From: an uncultured Lachnospiraceae bacterium
GTDB lineage: Bacteria; Bacillota; Clostridia; Lachnospirales; Lachnospiraceae
Reading direction: 5' to 3'
NCBI GenBank assembly: GCA_937950565.1
Contig: CALFCS010000090.1
Location: forward strand, 1 to 20,170
DNA length: 20,170 bases
Below the pieces are notes generated by a model. It had not been told where the DNA came from, ran no database searches, and was given only the letters and a program-made list of their open reading frames with translations. This document shows positions 14,220 to 20,170 of this stretch, piece after piece; the stretch's first letter is position 1; every line of letters starts with the position of its first letter. Position numbers and translations under genes: made by a program.

Positions 14220-15584
14220 CTAATTTTTAAAACTATGAATTGGTGCAGGAATTCTTCCCTGTCTGTTCACAAATGCACTGCAGTCAAATTCATTTACCGG
14301 CATAATCGGAGCATATCCAAGAAGGCCTCCAAACTGTGCAACTTCTCCTACATCTTTTCCGATTACCGGTATCAGACGTACTGCTGTTGTTTTCTGATTT
14401 ACCATACCGATTGCCATCTCATCCGCAATAATTCCAGATATAGTAGAAGCTTTTGTCTTGCCCGGGATTGCAATCATGTCCAGTCCCACGGAACATACAC
14501 AGGTCATCGCCTCCAGCTTTTCCAATGTAAGCGCTCCCAAATTTACCGCATCTATCATTCCCTGGTCTTCACTGACCGGAATAAATGCACCGCTCAGCCC
14601 TCCAACATAGGAAGAAGCCATAACGCCGCCTTTTTTCACCTGGTCATTTAACATAGCAAGCGCTGCGGTTGTTCCCGGCGCTCCCCCTCTTTCGAGACCA
14701 ATTTCCTCCAGAATCTCAGCGACACTGTCCCCGATTGCCGGTGTTGGCGCAAGAGACAGATCCACAATACCAAACGGAATTCCCATTCTCTTAGATGCCT
14801 CTCCTGCTACAAGCTGACCGACACGGGTTACCTTAAACGCCGTCTTCTTAATCGTCTCACACAGCTTTTCAAATCCCTGTCCACGGACCTTCTCAATCGC
14901 ACGTTTTACAACGCCCGGCCCGCTGACGCCTACGTTAATAACTACATCGCCTTCTGTAACTCCCAAAAACGCCCCCGCCATAAACGGATTATCATCCGGC
15001 GCATTACAGAAAACAACAAGCTTGGCGCATCCAAGGGAATCATTATCCTTTGTCGCCTCGGCAGTCTTCTTTACAATCTCGCCGCTCAGACGCACTGCAT
15101 CCATATTAATCCCGGTACGTGTAGAACCTACATTAATGGAACTGCACACCCGCTCTGTAACAGCCAGCGCCTGCGGAATAGAAAGAATCAGATTTTCATC
15201 GCTCTTTGTCATCGCCTTTGACACAAGGGCAGAATAACCGCCGATAAAGTTCACCCCTACTTCCTTTGCCGCAGCATCCAGCGTCTTTGCAATCGTCACA
15301 TAATCCTCCGGACATTTACATGCAGAGCCTCCGATCAATGCCACAGGGGTGATAGAAATTCTCTTATTCACAATCGGAATTCCGAACTCCTGCTCAATCT
15401 GATTTCCGGTAGACACAAGATCCTTTGCCTTCTCCGTAATCTTCCGGTAAATTTTTTCATTCATTTTATTAAGGTCAGAATCTACACAGTCCAACAAGCT
15501 GATCCCCAGCGTGATCGTACGCACGTCCAGGTTCTCCTGCTCAATCATTTGCTGTGTTTCATTCACTTCATATATATTAATCAT
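14220..15584 (-). CDS. PFL family protein (UPF0210 / DUF711)
   Basis: Full-length member of the UPF0210 family, 454 aa, function unknown. The family name refers to a pyruvate-formate-lyase-like fold; no glycyl-radical signature is present, so it should not be called a formate lyase. Conserved features include the N-terminal DVRTITLGISLLDC, GGSACKCPED (about 85-94), the NVGSTRTGINMDAVRLSG stretch, the glycine-rich NVGVSGPGVVKRAIEKVRGQ and the C-terminal FVNRQGRIPAP. It sits 20 bases after a UPF0237 ACT-domain gene. These two families are encoded side by side in many Firmicutes, which suggests that the ACT protein senses a small molecule for this protein. AAGGGA precedes the ATG by eight bases. 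Confidence 0.92.
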   Translation of the reverse strand: MINIYEVNETQQMIEQENLDVRTITLGISLLDCVDSDLNKMNEKIYRKITEKAKDLVSTGNQIEQEFGIPIVNKRISITPVALIGGSACKCPEDYVTIAKTLDAAAKEVGVNFIGGYSALVSKAMTKSDENLILSIPQALAVTERVCSSINVGSTRTGINMDAVRLSGEIVKKTAEATKDNDSLGCAKLVVFCNAPDDNPFMAGAFLGVTEGDVVINVGVSGPGVVKRAIEKVRGQGFEKLCETIKKTAFKVTRVGQLVAGEASKRMGIPFGIVDLSLAPTPAIGDSVAEILEEIGLERGGAPGTTAALAMLNDQVKKGGVMASSYVGGLSGAFIPVSEDQGMIDAVNLGALTLEKLEAMTCVCSVGLDMIAIPGKTKASTISGIIADEMAIGMVNQKTTAVRLIPVIGKDVGEVAQFGGLLGYAPIMPVNEFDCSAFVNRQGRIPAPIHSFKN

Positions 15585-15604
15585 ACTATTGTCCCTTCCC
15601 TGCT

Positions 15605-15877
15605 TTATAAGCGATGCATTTTTTCAAATATTTCTGCTCTCTGACAATGAATATTTACGCCGATGGAAAGACCCAGCTTCTCCAGTTCTTCTGCCACAGT
15701 ACCAATCTCTTTTACGCTGTTTGTCACATCTGCAACTGTCATCATATTAAAATAGCCGTCTACAATTGTCTGGGAAATATCCAGAATATTAATATTTACC
15801 TCTGCCAGATAGGAAGTTACCTTTGCGATAATTCCTACCGTGTCTTTTCCAACAACTGTAATAATACATTTCTTCAT
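15605..15877 (-). CDS. ACT domain-containing protein (UPF0237)
   Basis: Small single-ACT-domain protein of 90 aa, the usual size for UPF0237. The ACT beta-alpha-beta-beta-alpha-beta pattern is clear: IITVVGKDTVGIIAKVTSYL, then a NINILDISQTIVDGYF strand pair and a final GVNIHCQR strand. ACT domains usually bind amino acids or similar ligands to control a partner. A longer reading frame begins at 15907, but the ATG at 15877 has an AGGAGG site at ideal spacing and starts at the conserved MKKCIITV, so I chose it. The partner is probably the PFL-family protein immediately downstream. Confidence 0.93.
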   Translation of the reverse strand: MKKCIITVVGKDTVGIIAKVTSYLAEVNINILDISQTIVDGYFNMMTVADVTNSVKEIGTVAEELEKLGLSIGVNIHCQRAEIFEKMHRL

Positions 15878-15896
15878 TTTGCTCCTCCTCATACGT

Positions 15897-16694
15897 TTAT
15901 AATTCAATTGCTTTTGAAATCTGGTTTCTTTCTGCTACCATAATGGGAATATCTTCACCTTTATACGGATTATCTCCCATCGTAACTTCCAGTTTTACTG
16001 TCTCGTATGCCAGACTGGCATAATTATTCTCTTTACTCAAATGCCCCAGAACAACATACTGAAGCTCATCATGTAGTATATCACAAAGAAGTCTCCCCGA
16101 CAATTCATTTGATAAATGGCCTTTTTCACCCATCACCCTTCTCTTAAGAGGGTATGGATAAGGCCCTACCTCCAGCATATGTATATCATGATTCGCCTCC
16201 AGCACGACTGCATTCAAATCCCTTAACCGCTGGACCGTATATTCATCATACATTCCAAGGTCTGTGGCAACTGCCGCTGTCTTGTCTCCATTTTCAAACC
16301 GATACCCGGAAGGTTCCCTTGCATCATGTGAAATATGGAACGGCTGCACCTTTACGTCTCCTAATTGAAAAGTCTCATCAATAGAAATCTCATGAAACAA
16401 CCCATCCGGAAACTTTCCAAGACTTTTCGTCGCCCTGATGCCTTCCAGGGTACCCCTGGTCGCATAAATCGGAACCTCATATTTGCGGCTGAACACGCCA
16501 AGTCCCTGAATATGATCCATATGTTCATGGGTAATCAAAATCCCGCTAACCTCTTCTCCTTTTACATCCAGGGTCTTCAACCCCTCTTCCACCCGTTTCT
16601 TACTGATTCCCGTATCCACCAGAAGATGCGTGTGGTCGCTTCCTACATAAATACAGTTCCCGCTGCTTCCACTGGCAATGCTGCATAATCTCAT
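15897..16694 (-). CDS. Metallo-beta-lactamase-fold hydrolase, YycJ/WalJ type
   Basis: Two-metal hydrolase, 265 aa, cytoplasmic with no signal peptide. The metal-binding motif THEHMDH (55-61) is intact, followed by HISHDAREPSGY with another metal-ligand histidine, the ATDLG aspartate, EANHD and LGHLSKENN near the C-terminus. The N-terminal CSIASGSSGNCIYV is typical of the YycJ branch. YycJ homologues have been linked to the WalKR locus and one was reported as a 5'-3' exonuclease; here the gene is not next to walKR but lies in the polA-coaE run, which is compatible with a DNA-repair role. AAAGGA lies about ten bases upstream of the ATG. Gaps to its neighbours are 16 and 19 bases. Confidence 0.93.
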   Translation of the reverse strand: MRLCSIASGSSGNCIYVGSDHTHLLVDTGISKKRVEEGLKTLDVKGEEVSGILITHEHMDHIQGLGVFSRKYEVPIYATRGTLEGIRATKSLGKFPDGLFHEISIDETFQLGDVKVQPFHISHDAREPSGYRFENGDKTAAVATDLGMYDEYTVQRLRDLNAVVLEANHDIHMLEVGPYPYPLKRRVMGEKGHLSNELSGRLLCDILHDELQYVVLGHLSKENNYASLAYETVKLEVTMGDNPYKGEDIPIMVAERNQISKAIEL

Positions 16695-16710
16695 GTATGT
16701 AGAATCCTTT

Positions 16711-17304
16711 CTATAAGTCTTTGATAATTTTGTCTAACTGGAACATCGTTTCGGCAAAAACACCGCTGTTATCAATCACTCTGTCACAGTTTTTCATAAA
16801 CTCTTTTTTCGGAAGCTGTGCCGCCATAATCTCATCAATTTTTTTGTTGTCATAGCCTCTGGAATAATACAGACGATTCCTCCTCACGGAATCCTCCACA
16901 TAAATATACCACAATTCATCACACATTCCACCATAATCTGCTTCAATCAAAATGGCAGATTCTATAATAAATAAATTCGTATTTTTACGTTTTTCATGCC
17001 GCACCAGACGATCTACTTCTGCCTTTACAGCAGGATGGACGATCTGATTCAGCTTCTCCCGCTCTTCCAGATTACGGAATACAATATCACTCAGTTTCGC
17101 GCGGTCCAGCTCTCCATTTTCAAGCAGAATTTCCTTTCCAAAATGTTCTACTATGGCATCATAACATCCTCCGCCTTTTTTTTGCAATTTCTTTGCCACC
17201 TTGTCTGTCTGGCAGATGCTTGCGCCATATTTGTCATTTAAATATTCCAGAATCTGAGTTTTCCCTGCTCCTACTCCACCTGTAATTCCTATAATTTTCA
17301 TCAT
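16711..17304 (-). CDS. coaE: Dephospho-CoA kinase
   Basis: Last step of coenzyme A synthesis: ATP-dependent phosphorylation of the ribose 3'-hydroxyl of dephospho-CoA. 197 aa, normal length. The P-loop GGVGAGKT (9-16) is intact, with an alanine-glycine-lysine-threonine form instead of the more usual SGKS. D34 lies in the substrate-binding QTDKVAKKL segment; LFIIESAILIEA and the lid region RLYYSRGYDNKKIDEIMAAQ follow, then CDRVIDNSG, the family's C-terminal VI-N-G motif. The start is ATGATG; GGGGTGA pairs best with the first ATG. It is 11 bases after polA, a neighbourhood frequent in Firmicutes. Confidence 0.95.
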   Translation of the reverse strand: MMKIIGITGGVGAGKTQILEYLNDKYGASICQTDKVAKKLQKKGGGCYDAIVEHFGKEILLENGELDRAKLSDIVFRNLEEREKLNQIVHPAVKAEVDRLVRHEKRKNTNLFIIESAILIEADYGGMCDELWYIYVEDSVRRNRLYYSRGYDNKKIDEIMAAQLPKKEFMKNCDRVIDNSGVFAETMFQLDKIIKDL

Positions 17305-17315
17305 ACGTTCACCCC

Positions 17316-19931
17316 TTACTTTGCTTCGTACCAGCTTGTACCTGTGTGCATATCTATCTCCAGCGGCACATCAAGCTCTGCCGCCTGCTCCATTTCTTCC
17401 CGCAGGATTCCCTTCACCTGCTCAAGCTCCGGCTCATACACTTCAATCAGCAATTCATCATGAATCTGCAGCACCAGCCGTGATTTCAGCTTCTCCTCTT
17501 TCAGTCTCCGGTTCACGCCGGACATGGCAATCTTTATAATATCTGCCGCAGTTCCCTGGATCGGTGCATTCATAGCCACACGCTCGCCAAAAGAACGCTG
17601 CATAAAATTACTGGAGCTAAGCTCCGGCACCGGACGTCTCCGTCCGAATAAAGTAACTACATATCCCATTTCTTTTGCATGTTTTACTGTGTCATCAAGA
17701 AACAGTTTGATTCCCGGATAGGTCTGGAAATAATCTTCAATATATTTCGCCGCCTCCTTCCGTCCGATACTCAAATCTTCTGACAACCCAAAGGAACTGA
17801 TTCCATATACAATTCCGAAGTTTACTGCTTTGGCATTGCGCCGCTGCAAATCTGTCACCTCATCAAAAGGTACGTGAAAAACCTGCGAAGCCGTAATTCT
17901 ATGAATATCCTTTGCATCCCTGTATGCCTCGATCAAATGTCTGTCACCAGAGCAGTGTGCCAGAATCCGCAATTCAATCTGTGAATAATCCGCATCCAGA
18001 AATACATATCCGTCTTCCGGAACAAATACTTTACGAATCAGCCTTCCAAGCTCCATACGAATTGGGATATTCTGAAGATTCGGTTCTGTACTGCTGATCC
18101 TTCCTGTCGCAGTCACGGTCTGATGAAATTTCCCGTGAATCCTGCCGTCACTTCCGATATAATTTACAAGTCCATCTGCATAAGTAGACTTTAGCTTCGT
18201 ATACTGCCGGTATTCCAGAATTTTATGAATAACCGGATAATCCGGCTCCAGCTTCTCAAGAACACTGGCCGCCGTAGAATAGCCGGTTTTCGTTTTCTTT
18301 CCACCCGGTATCTTAAGCTTTTCAAATAAAATCACGCCAAGCTGCTTTGGTGAATTAATATTAAACACTTCACCTGCCGCCTCGTAGATTTCCTTCTCCA
18401 GCTCTTCAATTCTTGCCCCAAGCTGGCTGCTGTATATTTTAAGCGCCTCGCCATCTGCCCGGACGCCATTTTGTTCCATATCATAAAGCGTAAATACAAG
18501 CGGCATCTCGATATTTTCAAAAAGCCTGTCCATCTGCGCTTCCCTTAATTTGGAAAGTAAGATACCGGAAGACTTATATGCCGTGTATGCCTCATAGCAT
18601 ACTTTTTCTTCTTTTTCACACTTCTCTTCTATAATCAGATCCAGCTGCTCTCTCGCCACATCCTCATATGTGTAATCACTTTTCAGCGGATTCAGAAGGT
18701 AAGCTGCAACTGCCGCATCAAAGCAATTATCCTGCCTTGTAATTGTAACAAACTCCATGGCAGCTTTCAAATCAAACATCACAAACCGCTCTGTCTCTGC
18801 CGCAATTTCTGACAGCCGTTCAAGAAGCCAGTCTGTCCGAATCTCTTCCCCGGCGCTGATACAGAAGATATCTGTATCACCATAGCAAAGGCCGATACCT
18901 CCGATTCCTGCCTGATTGGAAAAAAGAGGAAGCACATTCTCCGTATCACGGAACACACAAGCACCTATACACTCTGCCTGTAAAGCCTTCGAAAAAATCT
19001 CTTCCGCTTCGCTTCGCTTCTTAATCCTTCGAAAATTCTCCTCCACCTGATTTGCAGGCGCCGTTACGTCAAACCTGGAAAGAAGATTTTTAAACTGCAA
19101 TCTTTGAAAATACGCGTACGCCTCTTCTGTATAGATATTTCCAAGCTTTGCTTCTGAAATCTCATATTCAAACTCTGCCTCCACATTAATCTCCGCCAGC
19201 TTTTTACTCAGAACGGCCAGCTCCCAATGCTCTTTCAATGCTTTGGACGCACGTGGCGGCTTCACCTCATCCACATGTGCATAGGCATTTTCAATGGAAT
19301 GATACTGCGTAATGATTTTAGCCGCTGTCTTTTCTCCGATACTTGGAACACCCGGGATATTATCAGACGCATCTCCCATCAGCGCCTTCAAGTCAATAAA
19401 TTCTTTCGGCGTGACCTGATAGCGCAAAAGTACGTCTGCGGCATAATAATCTTCTACCTCGGTACGCCCCTGCTTTGTCTTTGGTATCCGGATTTTCACC
19501 TTTTCCGTAGCAAGCTGAAGAAGGTCCCTGTCACCGGATATGACAGCCACATCCATCCCGGCATCCTCACATCTTTTCGAAAGCGTTCCAAGAATGTCAT
19601 CTGCCTCCAGCCCGGCACATTCTATCGTACGGATTCCCATCGCTTTCAATACTTCCTTAATCACCGGAACCTGCTGTCTTAACTCCTCTGCCATCGGTTT
19701 TCTTGTCCCTTTATACTCTGCATACATTTCATGCCGGAAGGTTGGCGCATGTACGTCAAAAGCCACCGTGAGATACTCCGGCTTCTCTTCTTCTAAGATT
19801 TTAAACAAAATCGTAAGAAAACCATATACCGCATTCGTATGAAGGCCTTCTGAATTCGTAAGATCCGGAAGTCCGTAAAATGCCCGGTTCAATATGCTGT
19901 GTCCATCTATCAATACAATTTTTTCACTCAT
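17316..19931 (-). CDS. polA: DNA polymerase I
   Basis: Repair and Okazaki-fragment-processing polymerase, 871 aa. Residues 1-300 are the 5'-3' exonuclease/flap nuclease, with LIDGHSILNRAFYG, the AGLEADDILGT acid cluster, ISGDRDLLQL and GDASDNIPGV. Residues about 310-465 are the 3'-5' exonuclease fold, but two catalytic acids appear lost: the NLKYD-equivalent reads DLKAA and the YxxxD-equivalent reads YKSSG, so proofreading is predicted to be absent, as in most Firmicutes PolI. Polymerase motifs are intact: A DADYSQIELR (D648), B RRNAKAVNFGIVYG and C QIHDELLIE (H824, D825). An upstream ATG at 19946 is in frame, but the ATG at 19931 has GGAGAG at 5-base spacing and gives the family N-terminus MSEKIVLIDG, so it is preferred. 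First gene of the housekeeping run. Confidence 0.97.
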   Translation of the reverse strand: MSEKIVLIDGHSILNRAFYGLPDLTNSEGLHTNAVYGFLTILFKILEEEKPEYLTVAFDVHAPTFRHEMYAEYKGTRKPMAEELRQQVPVIKEVLKAMGIRTIECAGLEADDILGTLSKRCEDAGMDVAVISGDRDLLQLATEKVKIRIPKTKQGRTEVEDYYAADVLLRYQVTPKEFIDLKALMGDASDNIPGVPSIGEKTAAKIITQYHSIENAYAHVDEVKPPRASKALKEHWELAVLSKKLAEINVEAEFEYEISEAKLGNIYTEEAYAYFQRLQFKNLLSRFDVTAPANQVEENFRRIKKRSEAEEIFSKALQAECIGACVFRDTENVLPLFSNQAGIGGIGLCYGDTDIFCISAGEEIRTDWLLERLSEIAAETERFVMFDLKAAMEFVTITRQDNCFDAAVAAYLLNPLKSDYTYEDVAREQLDLIIEEKCEKEEKVCYEAYTAYKSSGILLSKLREAQMDRLFENIEMPLVFTLYDMEQNGVRADGEALKIYSSQLGARIEELEKEIYEAAGEVFNINSPKQLGVILFEKLKIPGGKKTKTGYSTAASVLEKLEPDYPVIHKILEYRQYTKLKSTYADGLVNYIGSDGRIHGKFHQTVTATGRISSTEPNLQNIPIRMELGRLIRKVFVPEDGYVFLDADYSQIELRILAHCSGDRHLIEAYRDAKDIHRITASQVFHVPFDEVTDLQRRNAKAVNFGIVYGISSFGLSEDLSIGRKEAAKYIEDYFQTYPGIKLFLDDTVKHAKEMGYVVTLFGRRRPVPELSSSNFMQRSFGERVAMNAPIQGTAADIIKIAMSGVNRRLKEEKLKSRLVLQIHDELLIEVYEPELEQVKGILREEMEQAAELDVPLEIDMHTGTSWYEAK

Positions 19932-19967
19932 ATCATCTCTCCGCATAAAACTTTAAACTTACTTATT

Positions 19968-19996
19968 ACTATACACTAATTTGGACATTTTTAAAA
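19968..19996 (-). promoter_or_regulatory. Probable promoter of the polA operon
   Basis: TATAGT (19973-19968) matches the -10 consensus in five of six bases and lies 36 bases before the polA ATG, just after the preceding terminator. At 17-base spacing the -35 region is TTTTAA, a weak match. Position in the only gap before polA supports it more than the -35 box does. Confidence 0.5.
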
Positions 19997-20002
19997 GTTA
20001 TT

Positions 20003-20034
20003 GCTAAAAAAGAATGTGCAAAGCACATTCTTTT
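20003..20034 (-). terminator. Rho-independent terminator of the signal peptidase gene
   Basis: On the minus strand AAAAGAATGTGC pairs perfectly with GCACATTCTTTT around a three-base loop and runs into TTTTTTAGC. It lies 19 bases after the signal peptidase stop. The flanking A-run means it could also stop transcription from the other direction. Confidence 0.85.
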
Positions 20035-20053
20035 ACACAGTAACTCTTTTTTA

Positions 20054-20170
20054 TTAATATGATTCACTCTCACAAAACGGCCAGATTCTGAACTTCAGCA
20101 CCCCAATGATTTTCTTCTCGGAAATACATCCGACCGTATCAGAGCGGCTGTCTACAGAATCTTCCCTGTT
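20054..20170 (-). CDS. lepB: Type I signal peptidase, C-terminal end (cut by window edge)
   Basis: Only the last 38 residues and the stop codon are inside the window. They begin with NREDSVDSRS, the conserved C-terminal box of S26 signal peptidases (GDNR-x-S-x-DSR), followed by the small strand CISEKKIIGVLKFRIWPF (G23 and P31 at typical positions) and a short tail. The catalytic Ser and Lys lie outside the window. It would cleave signal peptides from exported proteins at the membrane's outer face. It is transcribed separately from polA, given the terminator. Confidence 0.85.
   Translation of the reverse strand, partial: NREDSVDSRSDTVGCISEKKIIGVLKFRIWPFCESESY

Noticed and set aside
14220..15584. 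Pyruvate formate-lyase for the PFL-family gene
   Set aside because: No glycyl-radical RVxGY-type motif or paired active-site cysteines, and only 454 aa; it belongs to the uncharacterised UPF0210 family.
18937..18945. DTE in the PolI exonuclease-like domain as an active proofreading motif
   Set aside because: The other two motif positions lack their aspartates (DLKAA and YKSSG), so the DTE triplet is more likely coincidental or vestigial.
1..20170. CRISPR array, tRNA/rRNA genes, insertion sequence or phage remnants
   Set aside because: No regularly spaced repeats, cloverleaf-like sequences, transposase motifs or flanking terminal repeats were seen; genes are densely packed and on one strand.

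Overview
The window looks like a chromosome segment of a Gram-positive anaerobe of the Clostridia, most probably Lachnospiraceae. The reasons are the S-layer homology (SLH) surface anchors, a YesM/YesN-type two-component system, a PolI without proofreading residues, paired ACT-domain (UPF0237) and PFL-family (UPF0210) genes, a DegV protein, strong AGGAGG-type ribosome sites and moderate GC. This placement is an inference from gene content and protein style. Every gene I can support is on the minus strand, so transcription runs from high to low coordinates.

Right part (20170 to 13348), housekeeping: the tail of a type I signal peptidase ends at a hairpin terminator. A probable promoter then starts a tight run of polA, coaE, a YycJ/WalJ-type metallo-beta-lactamase-fold hydrolase, an ACT-domain protein, a PFL-family protein and degV. 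Gaps are 11 to 27 bases, so this is probably one transcription unit.

Middle part (13228 to 6559), sensing plus first enzyme: a lipoprotein solute-binding protein, a short REC-AraC response regulator, a YesM-type histidine kinase and a secreted SLH-anchored enzyme that I assign to GH93 (exo-alpha-1,5-L-arabinanase type). Spacing is tight and the regulator and kinase are translationally coupled. No ABC permease accompanies the binding protein inside the window. A long hairpin terminator follows the GH93 gene.

Left part (6381 to 1): a good sigma-A-like promoter drives two more SLH-anchored surface proteins. The first (972 aa) has three N-terminal SLH repeats and a large alpha-helical, six-hairpin-like C-terminal region that I cannot assign to a family. 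The second, cut by the left edge, is a LamG / Ig-like / GH43 protein with a canonical Asp-Asp-Glu triad and a C-terminal SLH region.

Taken together, 13228 to 1 reads as a surface arabinan (pectin side chain) use locus: extracellular enzymes pinned to the cell wall by SLH repeats, a substrate-binding lipoprotein, and a dedicated two-component system. The main novelty candidates are the unassigned helical enzyme and the permease-less binding protein next to the kinase, which could form a three-part sensor. No tRNA, rRNA, insertion sequence, phage gene or CRISPR array was seen.
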